This document shows positions 53,888 through 64,000 of a DNA stretch of 64,000 nucleotides, one piece after another; within the stretch, counting starts at the first letter, position 1; the number at the start of each line of letters is the position of its first letter. The position numbers and the translations under genes were made by a program. Source of the DNA: Bacillus methanolicus MGA3 (GTDB lineage Bacteria > Bacillota > Bacilli > Bacillales > Cytobacillaceae); the NCBI RefSeq assembly GCF_000724485.1, contig NZ_CP007739.1:1162843-1226842 (forward strand), in the 5' to 3' direction. Under the pieces are notes generated by a model, which saw nothing but the letters and a program-made list of their open reading frames with translations, was not told where the DNA came from and ran no database searches.

Positions 53888-54761
53888 AAGATTAAGAGTA
53901 AGACTTGGATTGAAAGAAAAGAAAAACGGTAAAAAGGCAATCGCTGTTGTCAGCGGGAAAGGAGGAGTAGGAAAATCAAATTTTTCATTAAACTTTGCTA
54001 TTGCATTGTCAATATTGGGCAGCAAAGTAATGGTCATTGATATGGATATTGGAATGGGGAATTTGGATATTTTAATGGGAAGCGCCCCTGATTTTACTAT
54101 TGTTGATTATTTCGAAAAAGAAATACCGCTTGAAAAAATCATTATGGCTGGACCTGACGGAGTCCATTATATTGCCGGCGGTTCAGGTCTTACTTCGTTC
54201 GTAAAACTAGAAGAAGCCAAATTGGACCAGTTCTTTGAAGATTTGGAAACAAGTTTTAAGGATTATGATTATTTGATTTTTGATATGGGAGCGGGGATTA
54301 GAAAAGATTTATTACCTTTTATATTGTCCGTAGATGAAGTATTCGTCCTTACAACACCTGAGCCGACTGCAATTACGGATGCGTATGCAATGATAAAGTA
54401 TATCCATATACTCGATTCAAAAATCCCATTATATGTGGTTGTAAATAAAGCCCGATCCGTAAAGGATGGAACCGAAACGATGCAAAGATTATCAAAGGTT
54501 GTCAATCAATTTTTAGGTAGGTGCTTGATTTCCCTTGGTATTCTCCCTGATGATTTGACGGTGCAAACGGCTGTCAGAAGGCAAATTCCTTTTGTGAATC
54601 TGAATGAGAAATCACCTGTTTCCCGGACATTAAAAGAAATGGCAGATCGATATGTGAAACAGAAAGCTTTTGAAACAACACCCGCGGTCAAATTTCATTT
54701 TGTTGCTAAATTAAAGAAATTTCTCTTTGAAAGGAAAGGGGGCCGGTATGGAGAAAATTAA
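53871..54761 (+). CDS. flhG: MinD-like ATPase FlhG (YlxH)
   Basis: ParA/MinD-family ATPase (296 aa) that stimulates FlhF and controls flagellar number and C-ring assembly. N-terminal activator helix with DQAERLRVRLGLKE, deviant Walker A SGKGGVGKSNFS near residue 27, IDMDIGMGNLDILMG, and a DMGAG switch. A C-terminal helix likely gives membrane binding. ATG 53871 with tttggggttga upstream. Overlaps cheB by 14 nt. Confidence 0.92.
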   Translation: MYDQAERLRVRLGLKEKKNGKKAIAVVSGKGGVGKSNFSLNFAIALSILGSKVMVIDMDIGMGNLDILMGSAPDFTIVDYFEKEIPLEKIIMAGPDGVHYIAGGSGLTSFVKLEEAKLDQFFEDLETSFKDYDYLIFDMGAGIRKDLLPFILSVDEVFVLTTPEPTAITDAYAMIKYIHILDSKIPLYVVVNKARSVKDGTETMQRLSKVVNQFLGRCLISLGILPDDLTVQTAVRRQIPFVNLNEKSPVSRTLKEMADRYVKQKAFETTPAVKFHFVAKLKKFLFERKGGRYGEN

Positions 54762-55839
54762 GGTACTAGTTGTAGATGATTCAGCATTCATGAGAAAACT
54801 GATTCAAGATTTTCTTTCTGAAAATCCACGAATCAGTGTCATTGGAACTGCCAGAAATGGTGAAGATGCCGTAAAAAAAGTTAAGGAATTGAAGCCAGAT
54901 GTTGTCACATTGGATATTGAAATGCCGGTATTGAACGGGCTTGAAGCGTTAAAAACGATTATGCAGGAAAATCCCGTCCCCGTTATCATGCTATCAAGCA
55001 CGACACGAGAAGGCGAGGAAAACACAGTCTTGGCATTGGAATATGGAGCCATTGATTTCGTTCAAAAGCCATCCGGGGCAATTTCTCTTGATTTGCATAA
55101 GGTCAAAGACGAATTAGTTCGTAAAGTGATTTCTGCAAGTAAGGCAAATATTAAACAAGTGGAAAAAACTTCATTAATTGGAACTACAGAAACTGAAAAT
55201 CATAGTAAAATAGAACTACAGAATCCGATAATACATTCGAAAGTTTCCTTTGGAAAATGGAACTATCCGAAAAAAAAGCTGATTTGTATAGGTACTTCAA
55301 CAGGCGGTCCAAGAGCATTGCAGCATGTTCTGACACAACTTCCACGAGAATTGCCGGCACCAGTTTTAGTCGTTCAACATATGCCGTCCGGTTTTACAAA
55401 ATCTTTGGCGGACAGGTTGAATGCTTTATCCTATATTCACGTAAAAGAAGCAGAAGATGGCGAATTACTAAAGAAAGGAACAGCGTATATAGCACCTGGC
55501 GGTTATCACCTTAAGGTAAAGCAAGTCGGGACAAGCCTTGTAGTTCAACTTGACAAGTCTTCCCCTTATAATGGGCATCGTCCTTCGGTCGATGTCATGT
55601 TTGAGTCTGTGAGCAAGATTAAAGACTATTTAAAGATCGCTGTTATTATGACTGGAATGGGTTCGGACGGGGCCGAAGGGCTAATTCATCTAAAGAGTAA
55701 CGGAGTTGTGAAAGCAATTGCAGAGTCACAAGAAACATCCATCGTGTTTGGAATGCCGAGAGCAGCGATTGCGACAAGACTGGTTGATGAAGTCCAAAAT
55801 GTTGAGAATATTGCTGAAACAATTATGAAATATGTTTAA
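54748..55839 (+). CDS. cheB: Chemotaxis methylesterase CheB
   Basis: Receptor glutamate methylesterase/deamidase (363 aa). N-terminal receiver domain with phosphoacceptor Asp56 (TLDIEMPVLNG); C-terminal esterase with catalytic Ser in GTSTGGPRAL, His in VVQHMPSGF and Asp in MGSDGAEGL. ATG 54748 with aaaggggg upstream gives the start MEKIKVLVVDDSAF; the earlier frame is rejected. cheR is not in the window, as in B. subtilis where it lies elsewhere. Confidence 0.96.
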   Translation: MEKIKVLVVDDSAFMRKLIQDFLSENPRISVIGTARNGEDAVKKVKELKPDVVTLDIEMPVLNGLEALKTIMQENPVPVIMLSSTTREGEENTVLALEYGAIDFVQKPSGAISLDLHKVKDELVRKVISASKANIKQVEKTSLIGTTETENHSKIELQNPIIHSKVSFGKWNYPKKKLICIGTSTGGPRALQHVLTQLPRELPAPVLVVQHMPSGFTKSLADRLNALSYIHVKEAEDGELLKKGTAYIAPGGYHLKVKQVGTSLVVQLDKSSPYNGHRPSVDVMFESVSKIKDYLKIAVIMTGMGSDGAEGLIHLKSNGVVKAIAESQETSIVFGMPRAAIATRLVDEVQNVENIAETIMKYV

Positions 55840-55858
55840 TGCCGGGGAGTGTAGGCAC

Positions 55859-57925
55859 ATGGATATGAACCAATATTTAGAGGTTTTTATTGAAGAAAGC
55901 AAAGAGCATTTGCAAGCTTGTAATGAAAAGTTATTAGAGCTTGAAAAAAGCCCTCAGGACATTTCAATTGTCAATGAAATTTTTCGCTCGGCGCATACGT
56001 TGAAAGGGATGTCAGCGACAATGGGGTATGAAGACTTGGCAAGTCTGACCCACCAAATGGAAAATGTTTTAGACGCGATCCGTAATCATAAAATTTCCGT
56101 TACACCTGAAATTTTAGATGTTATTTTTCTTGCAGTTGATAATTTGGAAGCGATGGTTCAATCCATTGCAGAAGGCGGGGACGGCAAAAGGGATGTCAGT
56201 GACGTTGTACATAAATTAAAACTCATCGAAAAAGGAGAAAAACCCATTCAATCAACATCACATGCAGAAGTTGCCGCTGCTGCAGCTAAAGAAACTACTG
56301 TCGGAACAATCAGTACATACGACGAATTCGAGTTAACGGTATTAAAGCAGTCAAAAGAACAAGGCTTTGAATCCTACGAAATTACAGTGACTTTACGAGA
56401 AGACTGTTTGCTAAAAGCAGCCCGTGTATTTATGATTTTTGAAGTTCTCGAAAAAATGGGAGAAGTTATAAAAGCTATTCCTTCAGTAGATCTGTTGGAA
56501 GAAGAGCAATTTGATCATGATTTTACAGTAACTTTAATTACAAAGGAACAGCGGGAAGATATTGAAAAGAAAATTATGAAAGTTTCTGAAGTAGAAAAAG
56601 TAAAAGTTGTCCCTCTTTCATTTGAAGATTTTCGCAGATCGGAAGAACGGAGTGAAGCTCTTGTTAACAGCCAGTCTGATCCTACAGGCTCAGAAAGCAG
56701 TCAGCATAGAAAGAATTCCCAATCAAACGAGGCGGCTATGAGCAAGAAACCAACGGCTAAACAGTCTGCCGCAAGCAACAAGACGATTCGCGTTAATATC
56801 GAAAGGCTCGATATTTTAATGAACTTGTTTGAGGAATTGGTCATTGACCGGGGAAGACTGGAACAAATTTCACGTGAGTTAAACAATCAGGAATTGCATG
56901 AAACGGTAGAAAGAATGTCCCGAATTTCAGGTGATTTGCAAAATATTATTTTAAATATGCGAATGGTTCCTGTAGAAACTGTCTTTAACCGATTTCCGCG
57001 GATGGTGCGGCAGCTTGCTCGAGATCTAAATAAAAAAATCGAATTAGAAATTATTGGTGCGGAAACCGAACTGGACAGAACGGTGATCGATGAAATTGGG
57101 GATCCGCTAGTACACTTGTTGCGAAATGCGATTGATCATGGCATTGAAACTCCTGAAATACGAAAAGCAAGCGGGAAAAATGAAGTGGGAAAGATTGTCC
57201 TGAGAGCTTACCACAGCGGTAATCATGTATTTATCGAGATTGAAGATGACGGAGCGGGAATAAAGAAAGAGAAAATACTTAATAAGGCTATTAATAAAGG
57301 AATTATTAATGAACAAACTGCCGCCGGCTTAACAGATAAACAAGTGTACGAGCTGATTTTTGCTTCCGGTTTTTCGACGGCTGAAAAAATTTCTGATATT
57401 TCGGGCCGCGGAGTCGGATTGGATGTTGTGAAGAACACGATCGAATCACTCGGAGGCTCAGTGTCTATTGATTCAAAAGAAGGAGAAGGGTCCGTCTTTT
57501 CCATTCAATTGCCATTAACTCTTTCCATTATTTCCGTCATGCTTGTCGAAATCAAAAAAGAGAAATATGCTATCCCATTATCTTCAATAATCGAAACAAC
57601 GATCGTGAAAAAAGAAGATATTTTAAATGCTCATAATCAGAAAGTGATTGATTTCAGAGGAAAGGTTGTACCTCTTTTATTCTTAAAGGATATATTTGAA
57701 GTTCCTGCACGAGATGAAGACGATGATGAATTCCACTCGGTTGTCATAGTTCGAAAAGGAGATAAAATGGCCGGTCTTGTTGTCGATTCATTTATTGGGC
57801 AACAAGAGGTTGTTTTAAAATCGCTTGGTAATTACTTAACAAATGTTTTTGCGATTTCCGGTGCGACGATCCTTGGTGACGGTCAAGTTGCTTTAATCGT
57901 AGATTGCAATGCCCTAATTAAGTAA
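55859..57925 (+). CDS. cheA: Chemotaxis histidine kinase CheA
   Basis: Receptor-coupled kinase that phosphorylates CheY and CheB (688 aa). P1 domain with phosphorylated His46 (SAHTLKGMSATMG); P2 (about 165-260); a low-complexity linker; P3 dimerisation (about 300-370); P4 kinase with N-box RNAIDHGIETPE and G-boxes DDGAGI and GRGVGLDVV; P5 CheW-like C-terminus. ATG 55859 has gggagtg upstream and matches the homologue start MDMNQYL. Confidence 0.97.
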   Translation: MDMNQYLEVFIEESKEHLQACNEKLLELEKSPQDISIVNEIFRSAHTLKGMSATMGYEDLASLTHQMENVLDAIRNHKISVTPEILDVIFLAVDNLEAMVQSIAEGGDGKRDVSDVVHKLKLIEKGEKPIQSTSHAEVAAAAAKETTVGTISTYDEFELTVLKQSKEQGFESYEITVTLREDCLLKAARVFMIFEVLEKMGEVIKAIPSVDLLEEEQFDHDFTVTLITKEQREDIEKKIMKVSEVEKVKVVPLSFEDFRRSEERSEALVNSQSDPTGSESSQHRKNSQSNEAAMSKKPTAKQSAASNKTIRVNIERLDILMNLFEELVIDRGRLEQISRELNNQELHETVERMSRISGDLQNIILNMRMVPVETVFNRFPRMVRQLARDLNKKIELEIIGAETELDRTVIDEIGDPLVHLLRNAIDHGIETPEIRKASGKNEVGKIVLRAYHSGNHVFIEIEDDGAGIKKEKILNKAINKGIINEQTAAGLTDKQVYELIFASGFSTAEKISDISGRGVGLDVVKNTIESLGGSVSIDSKEGEGSVFSIQLPLTLSIISVMLVEIKKEKYAIPLSSIIETTIVKKEDILNAHNQKVIDFRGKVVPLLFLKDIFEVPARDEDDDEFHSVVIVRKGDKMAGLVVDSFIGQQEVVLKSLGNYLTNVFAISGATILGDGQVALIVDCNALIK

Positions 57926-57957
57926 GAAAATGAGAGATTTAAAGGGAGTGAATCAAC

Positions 57958-58428
57958 ATGACGATGGCCCAAACGGATGATATAAAAGTAATCGTCTTCC
58001 AATTGATGGATAAAGAATACGCAATCCCTGTCAGCCAAGTCCAGTCAATTGAAAAGGTTCCACCTATTACGAGAGTTCCCGGCACTTCATCTTTCGTAAA
58101 GGGTGTCATTAATTTGCGGGGTGTCGTTACACCAATTATAGATCTTCGGAAGAGATTTGGTTTTCCGGAAGTAAGTTATCATGAAAACACACGTGTTATT
58201 ATTGTGTCAATGGAAGATATAGAAGTAGGTTTGATCGTCGATGCTGCAAATGATGTAATAGATATTCCGGCAAATTCAATTGAACCCCCTCCTGAAGTAG
58301 TCGGGGGCTTGGATGAGGATTACATTAAGGGCGTAGCAAAAATAGATAAAAGATTATTAATTTTGCTTGATCTCGGCCGCGTTTTAAAATCGGATGAAAT
58401 CACTGTTTCTGCAGGAAATGAAGGGTAG
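57958..58428 (+). CDS. cheW: Chemotaxis coupling protein CheW
   Basis: Adaptor linking receptors to CheA (156 aa). SH3-like CheW domain throughout: VIVFQLMDKEYAIPVSQVQSIEK and GVINLRGVVTPIIDLRKRFG (landmarks EYAIPV and INLRG). ATG with aaagggagtga. Ends 4 nt before the cheC start. Confidence 0.96.
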   Translation: MTMAQTDDIKVIVFQLMDKEYAIPVSQVQSIEKVPPITRVPGTSSFVKGVINLRGVVTPIIDLRKRFGFPEVSYHENTRVIIVSMEDIEVGLIVDAANDVIDIPANSIEPPPEVVGGLDEDYIKGVAKIDKRLLILLDLGRVLKSDEITVSAGNEG

Positions 58429-58432
58429 ACCC

Positions 58433-59074
58433 ATGCTATTTATCGAAAAAATTACAAGTTTGCACCTCGATATTTTAAAAGAGATCGGCAATATTGGCGC
58501 CGGCAATGCGGCAACGGCGTTGTCTACGTTATTAAATAAAAAAATAGAAATGAACGTACCAAATGTTCGAATTGTTTCGTTTGATGAAATGATGGAAATG
58601 GCTGGCGGTGCAGAAAATGTAGTTGCCGGTGTTTTTTTAAGAATTGAAGGAGATGCTCCCGGAAGCATGTTTTTTATACTATCATTAAAACAGGCAGCTG
58701 CCTTTATTAAGCGAATGATTGGTGATTTGGAATTCACATTTGAGAACCCTCCATATAATGAACTGGCTTTATCGGCACTTCAAGAACTTGGTAATATCCT
58801 GTCTGGTTCTTATTTGTCATCATTGTCAGATTTTACAAATCTGTGTCTATATCCTTCCGTGCCTGCCCTTAGCATCGATATGGTAGGAGCCATCATTAGC
58901 TGCGGATTAATTGAATTGTCACAAGTCAGTGATTATGCAATTGTTGTTGAAACGGCATTAAATGAAGATGATTTGCTGGCTTCAGACGGTGTGAAAGGCC
59001 ATTTTTTCCTCTTGCCTGACCCCGACTCCTTTCTTACTATTTTCAAATCATTAGGGGTTGCAGAGGATGACTGA
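58433..59074 (+). CDS. cheC: CheY-P phosphatase CheC
   Basis: CheY-P phosphatase of Bacillus-type adaptation (213 aa). Two active-site helices are intact: [16 protein letters not shown] (about residues 17-32) and [16 protein letters not shown] (about 120-135), each with the E..N pair. Its activity is enhanced by CheD, encoded next. ATG 58433 follows atgaagggt; the longer frame inside cheW is rejected. Overlaps cheD by 8 nt. Confidence 0.94.
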   Translation: MLFIEKITSLHLDILKEIGNIGAGNAATALSTLLNKKIEMNVPNVRIVSFDEMMEMAGGAENVVAGVFLRIEGDAPGSMFFILSLKQAAAFIKRMIGDLEFTFENPPYNELALSALQELGNILSGSYLSSLSDFTNLCLYPSVPALSIDMVGAIISCGLIELSQVSDYAIVVETALNEDDLLASDGVKGHFFLLPDPDSFLTIFKSLGVAEDD

Positions 59075-59564
59075 AAATTTGCATGTTGTTAAAGTAGGAA
59101 TTGCCGATATGAAGATTGTGCGTGCTCCTGGTTTAATCAGGACTTCCGGACTCGGCTCTTGTGTAGGGGTAGTCATTTACGATCAGGTAAAAGAGATTGC
59201 TGGATTAGCTCATGTTATGCTTCCTGATTCCTCTCTTGCAAAGGGAGGTTCAATTAATAGAGCAAAATATGCTGATACAGCAGTAAAAGAACTTGTTTCC
59301 TTATTAGTAAAAGGCGGTGCTTGTCCCATGGCGTTAAAAGCAAAAATAGCCGGCGGTGCCCAAATGTTTCAATTTACTGCTGTGAACGATCTGATGAGAA
59401 TCGGACCGAGAAATGTAGAAGCTGTAAAGAAAGAGCTTGCTAAATTAAAAATAAGCGTTGTTGCAGAAGATGTTGGAGGAAATAACGGAAGAACGATAGA
59501 ATTCAATCCGAAAACTTGTGAATTATCTATCCGTACGGTAAACAAAGGAACCAGCATAATATAG
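59067..59564 (+). CDS. cheD: Chemoreceptor glutamine deamidase CheD
   Basis: Deamidates receptor glutamines and activates CheC (165 aa). Catalytic Cys in [13 protein letters not shown], His in GLAHVMLPD, and a conserved GGAQMF with [14 protein letters not shown] 59067 overlaps the cheC stop; the upstream TTG at 59058 is less likely. CheD binding to CheC or receptors gives the third adaptation branch. Confidence 0.95.
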   Translation: MTENLHVVKVGIADMKIVRAPGLIRTSGLGSCVGVVIYDQVKEIAGLAHVMLPDSSLAKGGSINRAKYADTAVKELVSLLVKGGACPMALKAKIAGGAQMFQFTAVNDLMRIGPRNVEAVKKELAKLKISVVAEDVGGNNGRTIEFNPKTCELSIRTVNKGTSII

Positions 59565-59633
59565 AGTCTGACTCATAAGCAAAGGGTTAGACCACGCCAA
59601 TACAAAGTGGTAAACGTTTTGAGGAGGATTACC

Positions 59634-60398
59634 GTGACAAAGGTTTTAACAACCGATGAGCAAATATATTGGGAAAAATGGGTACGGCATCGTGATCCTC
59701 ATGCTGGAAATCTACTAGTCAAAAAATATATGCCATTAGTAACTTATCATGTGCAGAGAATCTCTGTCAGTCTACCAAAAAGCGTATCAAGAGATGATTT
59801 ACATAGCCTTGGAATGATCGGCTTGTATGATGCACTTGAAAAATTTGACCCTGAGCGGGAATTAAAGTTTGATACATATGCTTCTTTTCGCATTCGCGGG
59901 GCAATTCTTGATGGTTTGCGAAAAGAAGATTGGCTTCCGAGAAGTACTAGAGATAAAGCTAAAAAGATTGAATCGGCAATTGAAAAGCTTCAACAGAGGT
60001 ACATGAGAAACGCGACAATAGCAGAAATTGCAGCCGAACTGAATATGTCGGAAGATGAAGTCGTTTCAACCATGAATGAACATTTTTTTGCTAATGTTCT
60101 TTCAATTGACGAACAACCTATAGAACAAGATGACAAAGACGGGCAATCATTTGTCCTCAAGGATGAAAAAGCAGAAAATCCCGAAGAAAAAATCGTGAAA
60201 GATGAGATGCTTTTGGAATTGGCTGAGCTCATTTCCCAACTGAATGAAAAAGAGCAGATCGTTTTAAGTTTGTTTTACAAAGATGAATTAACATTAACTG
60301 AAATCGGCCAAGTAATGGGGCTATCTACGTCGAGAATCTCCCAAATACATTCGAGAGCACTTTACAAATTGCGTCAAGCAATGGAAAAAATTATGTAA
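59634..60398 (+). CDS. sigD: RNA polymerase sigma factor SigD
   Basis: FliA-type sigma factor for late flagellar, motility and autolysin genes (254 aa, identical in length to B. subtilis). Region 2 with DLHSLGMIGLYDALEKFD...FDTYASFRIRGAILD; region 3; region 4 HTH LTEIGQVMGLSTSRISQIHSRALYKLR (landmarks SLGMIGLYDAL and GLSTSRISQIHS). GTG start with tgaggaggatt; the upstream open extension is rejected. Near the end of fla/che, so its level reports operon completion. Confidence 0.97.
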   Translation: MTKVLTTDEQIYWEKWVRHRDPHAGNLLVKKYMPLVTYHVQRISVSLPKSVSRDDLHSLGMIGLYDALEKFDPERELKFDTYASFRIRGAILDGLRKEDWLPRSTRDKAKKIESAIEKLQQRYMRNATIAEIAAELNMSEDEVVSTMNEHFFANVLSIDEQPIEQDDKDGQSFVLKDEKAENPEEKIVKDEMLLELAELISQLNEKEQIVLSLFYKDELTLTEIGQVMGLSTSRISQIHSRALYKLRQAMEKIM

Positions 60399-60462
60399 AA
60401 CAGCGGCAGAAAACAATCTATTTAAAGGAAAGATGATCGATTACATCGGATAGAGGGATTAT

Positions 60463-61098
60463 ATGGCTACTTTTTTCATTATAATAAGTTTGTTGCTTAA
60501 TCTATTGGCATTTCTTGCAATCATACTTTTATATTTGCGACAGAATCGTTTAAGTCAGATGGAAAAAAAGCAAGAAAAGATGATTCAGGAAATGGAAGAA
60601 GTACTATCGTCTTATATGCTTGAAATGAAAGAAGAAAACGAGATATTTATGAAACGGCTAAAGCATTTGGGTCTAAATAAAGAAACTGTTTTAAATACAA
60701 CAAGCGAGTTGTCAACTACAGATATATCGGATGATCACTCAGATTCAACAAAAACGGAGCGTGCAATTAAAATAGGAAAAATCGCTCCCTTTCTGGCGGT
60801 AAAAGCTTATAAGAAGAACGTCAACAATTCTAAATTTCCGATTGAGAAATCAAACTCTCTATTATCGGATGATAAACAGGCAGGCTCCGAAAATGCATCC
60901 GCTGGCTCAGAGGATCATTTCCAAGCTCAAAATATGGAATTCGAACAGAAAGACGATGATTTAAAGCTGTTGTTAAATGAAGTTTATTTGCTTCAACAGC
61001 AAGGATTTAGCGTTGAAGATATTGCAAAGAAACTGAATAAAGGAAAGACGGAAATCGAACTTTTGCTTAAATTTCATCATCAAAATGAGCAGGAATAA
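60463..61098 (+). CDS. swrB: Swarming protein SwrB (YlxL)
   Basis: Membrane protein (211 aa; B. subtilis about 167) that promotes flagellar type III export activation and swarming. N-terminal membrane span (about residues 3-23, FFIIISLLLNLLAFLAIILL), a coiled coil (about 30-60), a variable S/D/K-rich middle, and a C-terminal helix-turn-helix-like module (LLNEVYLLQQQGFSVEDIAKKLNKGKTEIELLLKF). Last gene of fla/che. ATG with tagagggat. The extra length is in the variable middle. Confidence 0.88.
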   Translation: MATFFIIISLLLNLLAFLAIILLYLRQNRLSQMEKKQEKMIQEMEEVLSSYMLEMKEENEIFMKRLKHLGLNKETVLNTTSELSTTDISDDHSDSTKTERAIKIGKIAPFLAVKAYKKNVNNSKFPIEKSNSLLSDDKQAGSENASAGSEDHFQAQNMEFEQKDDDLKLLLNEVYLLQQQGFSVEDIAKKLNKGKTEIELLLKFHHQNEQE

Positions 61099-61099
61099 C

Positions 61100-61128
61100 T
61101 TGATTGTCATTTTTACTTGTGCTATATT
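61100..61128 (+). promoter_or_regulatory. Promoter of rpsB-tsf
   Basis: TTGATT (61100-61105), 17-nt spacer, TATATT (61123-61128), immediately after swrB. It would leave a leader of about 110 nt. Confidence 0.65.
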
Positions 61129-61159
61129 ATGACATGGTGTGAATACACACGCTTGCTGA

Positions 61160-61201
61160 TTTAAACGGATGGTGCTGTCAAAGCGACAGTTTCCGTTTAA
61201 A
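61160..61201 (+). promoter_or_regulatory. Stem-loop in the rpsB leader
   Basis: tttaaacgga (61160-61169) pairs perfectly with tccgtttaaa (61192-61201), with inner ctgtc (61175-61179) and gacag (61185-61189). It has no T-run, so it is not a terminator. It is a candidate ribosomal-protein binding site for autoregulation by S2. Confidence 0.55.
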
Positions 61202-61234
61202 AATGATGCGGGCGGAGGAAAACAAAACCATTAG

Positions 61235-61960
<726 letters not shown>

Positions 61961-61972
61961 TGGTAAATGGTT

Positions 61973-62011
61973 AAAGGTGATAATAGGGAGCACCCTTTAT
62001 CACCTTTTTTT
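61973..62011 (+). terminator. Terminator/attenuator between rpsB and tsf
   Basis: aaaggtgataa (61973-61983) pairs with ttatcaccttt (about 61997-62007), with inner aggg/ccct and a run of seven T (62005-62011). It lies inside the rpsB-tsf unit, so it probably lowers tsf transcription rather than ending the operon. Confidence 0.85.
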
Positions 62012-62061
62012 AAAGAATTCTTAAAACAAAGTTAACATATAATTAAGGAGGATTACTCATT

Positions 62062-62943
62062 ATGGCAATTACTGCACAAATGGTAAAAGAACTTCGCGAA
62101 AAAACTGGCGCCGGCATGATGGATTGTAAAAAAGCCCTTCAAGAAACAAACGGTGATATGGAAAAAGCAATCGATTTTCTTCGTGAAAAAGGGATCGCAA
62201 AAGCTGCAAAAAAAGCAGACCGTATTGCTGCTGAAGGTATTACATCTATCAAAGTTGAAGGCAATGAGGCAGTCATTCTTGAAGTGAACTCTGAAACTGA
62301 TTTCGTTGCTAAAAACGAAGGCTTCCAAACACTTGTAAAAGAATTGGCTGACCATCTTCTTAAAAATAAACCTGCTACAGTTGAAGAGGCAGCTGAACAA
62401 AAAATGGATAACGGTTCAACTGTTGCAGAACATATAAATGCCGCTGTCGCAAAAATCGGTGAGAAAATCACACTTCGCCGCTTTGAAATCAAAACAAAAA
62501 CTGACAATGATGCTTTCGGTGCTTACTTGCATATGGGCGGGCGCATCGGTGTTCTAACTGTGTTAGAAGGGACTACTGATGAAGAGGCTGCTAAAGACGT
62601 TGCAATGCATATTGCCGCATTAAATCCGAAATACGTTTCTCGCGACCAAGTTTCTCAAGAAGAAGTCGAGCGTGAACGTCAAGTTTTAACACAACAGGCT
62701 CTAAATGAAGGAAAACCGGAGAACATCGTTGCAAAAATGGTAGAAGGACGTCTTGGAAAATTTTTCGAAGAAGTCTGTGTTCTTGATCAAGCTTTCGTTA
62801 AAAATCCTGACCAAAAAGTACGCCAATTCGTAGAATCAAAAGGCGCAAAAATTCGTGAATTCGTTCGTTACGAAGTTGGAGAAGGCATTGAAAAACGCGA
62901 AGAAAACTTCGCAGAAGAAGTTATGAACCAAGTTAAGAAATAA
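62062..62943 (+). CDS. tsf: Elongation factor Ts
   Basis: Nucleotide exchange factor for EF-Tu (293 aa). N-terminal UBA-like domain [19 protein letters not shown] (about residues 8-26), core [10 protein letters not shown] near residue 80, and C-terminal coiled-coil region. ATG with taaggaggatta. No good promoter follows the attenuator: TATAAT at 62038-62043 is too close to the Shine-Dalgarno, so tsf likely depends on read-through. Confidence 0.97.
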   Translation: MAITAQMVKELREKTGAGMMDCKKALQETNGDMEKAIDFLREKGIAKAAKKADRIAAEGITSIKVEGNEAVILEVNSETDFVAKNEGFQTLVKELADHLLKNKPATVEEAAEQKMDNGSTVAEHINAAVAKIGEKITLRRFEIKTKTDNDAFGAYLHMGGRIGVLTVLEGTTDEEAAKDVAMHIAALNPKYVSRDQVSQEEVERERQVLTQQALNEGKPENIVAKMVEGRLGKFFEEVCVLDQAFVKNPDQKVRQFVESKGAKIREFVRYEVGEGIEKREENFAEEVMNQVKK

Positions 62944-62979
62944 GCCATTAAGCCAGAATTAAACAAAATGATTTATATT

Positions 62980-63007
62980 CAGGGAACACTTTGTGTTCCC
63001 TGTTTTT
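62980..63007 (+). terminator. Intrinsic terminator after tsf
   Basis: A perfect 10-bp stem cagggaacac (62980-62989) with gtgttccctg (62993-63002), loop ttt, then TTTTT. It closes rpsB-tsf before pyrH. Confidence 0.92.
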
Positions 63008-63009
63008 AA

Positions 63010-63773
<764 letters not shown>

Positions 63774-63774
<1 letters not shown>

Positions 63775-64000
63775 TGCCAAAACAAGTCATTGCAGCTGCC
63801 AAAGAAAAAATGACGAAAGCAATTCAAGCATATACACGCGAAATTGCTAGTATTCGTGCAGGCAGAGCGAGCGCTTCTTTATTGGACAGAGTAACCGTTG
63901 ATTACTATGGAGTGCCTACACCTGTCAATCAATTAGCAGGAATTTCTGTTCCTGAACCTCGCTTGCTTGTCATCCAGCCTTATGATAAATCTATTGTCGG
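63774..64000 (+). CDS. frr: Ribosome recycling factor, N-terminal part
   Basis: The frame opens at ATG 63774 (sharing the last A of the pyrH stop) with aagggggaaa upstream and runs off the window end (about 75 codons). It encodes [17 protein letters not shown]..., [18 protein letters not shown] and [13 protein letters not shown], diagnostic of RRF, which splits post-termination ribosomes with EF-G. Truncated only by the window. Confidence 0.95.

Noticed and set aside
62018..62043. Promoter for tsf with TATAAT at 62038-62043
   Set aside because: No -35 at a usable distance (TTCTTA gives a 14-nt spacer), and the start would fall in the Shine-Dalgarno.

Overview
The window is a 64 kb piece of a low-GC Firmicute chromosome, almost certainly a member of the Bacillaceae. 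Gene order, protein lengths and start contexts follow the Bacillus subtilis block fakA(yloV)-sdaAB-sdaAA-recG-fapR-plsX-fabD-fabG-acpP-rnc-smc-ftsY-ylxM-ffh-rpsP ... codY-fla/che-sigD-swrB-rpsB-tsf-pyrH-frr nearly gene for gene. Every real gene is on the + strand. I see no rRNA, tRNA, CRISPR array, insertion sequence, prophage or atypical island. Species cannot be fixed by reading; the presence of the known Bacillus repeat families and the sequence distance from B. subtilis suggest another Bacillaceae genus or species group.

Layout. (1) 1-4440: end of fakA, two-subunit L-serine dehydratase, RecG helicase. (2) 4495-8338: a long palindromic repeat, then the FapR-controlled lipid block (fapR, plsX, fabD, fabG, acpP) that makes and loads acyl-ACP for phospholipid synthesis. 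(3) 8384-18706: RNA processing, chromosome organisation and protein targeting (rnc, smc, ftsY, ylxM, ffh), followed by ribosome and tRNA maturation (rpsP, khpA, ylqD, rimM, trmD, rplS) and a second, different palindromic repeat. (4) 18845-22748: signal peptidase, RbgA, RNase HII and the uncharacterised pair ylqG/ylqH. (5) 22877-33720: sucCD, dprA, topA, trmFO, and the xerC-hslV-hslU-codY group. (6) 33760-61098: the complete fla/che operon, from the basal-body rod genes through the export gate, the C-ring and the chemotaxis phosphorelay to sigD and swrB. (7) 61100-64000: translation and nucleotide genes rpsB, tsf, pyrH and the start of frr.

How the parts work together. FapR senses malonyl-CoA and should repress its own operon through the box at 4650-4666. 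YlxM, Ffh and FtsY form the SRP pathway, which feeds the membrane proteins of the flagellar export gate. In fla/che, FliF/FliG/FliM/FliY build the switch; FliH/FliI/FliJ and FlhA/FlhB/FliO/P/Q/R export rod and hook subunits; FlhF/FlhG set position and number; CheA/W/Y/B/C/D with FliY form the Bacillus-type three-branch adaptation system; and sigD at the operon end drives late genes.

I did not find a clearly new biological system. The items most worth a second look are: the ylqG/ylqH pair, which looks like a FliK-like protein coupled to a free-standing FlhB C-terminal fragment; a stranded Shine-Dalgarno sequence separated from the swrD start by a GC-rich hairpin; a mobile-type palindrome whose edge supplies the -35 of the fapR promoter; an enlarged His/Gln-rich linker in FliY; and several structured leaders and attenuators. 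Starts given here often differ from the longest open frame because I weighed Shine-Dalgarno position and recalled homologue N-termini. Family recognition is from memory of Bacillus proteins, not from a search.
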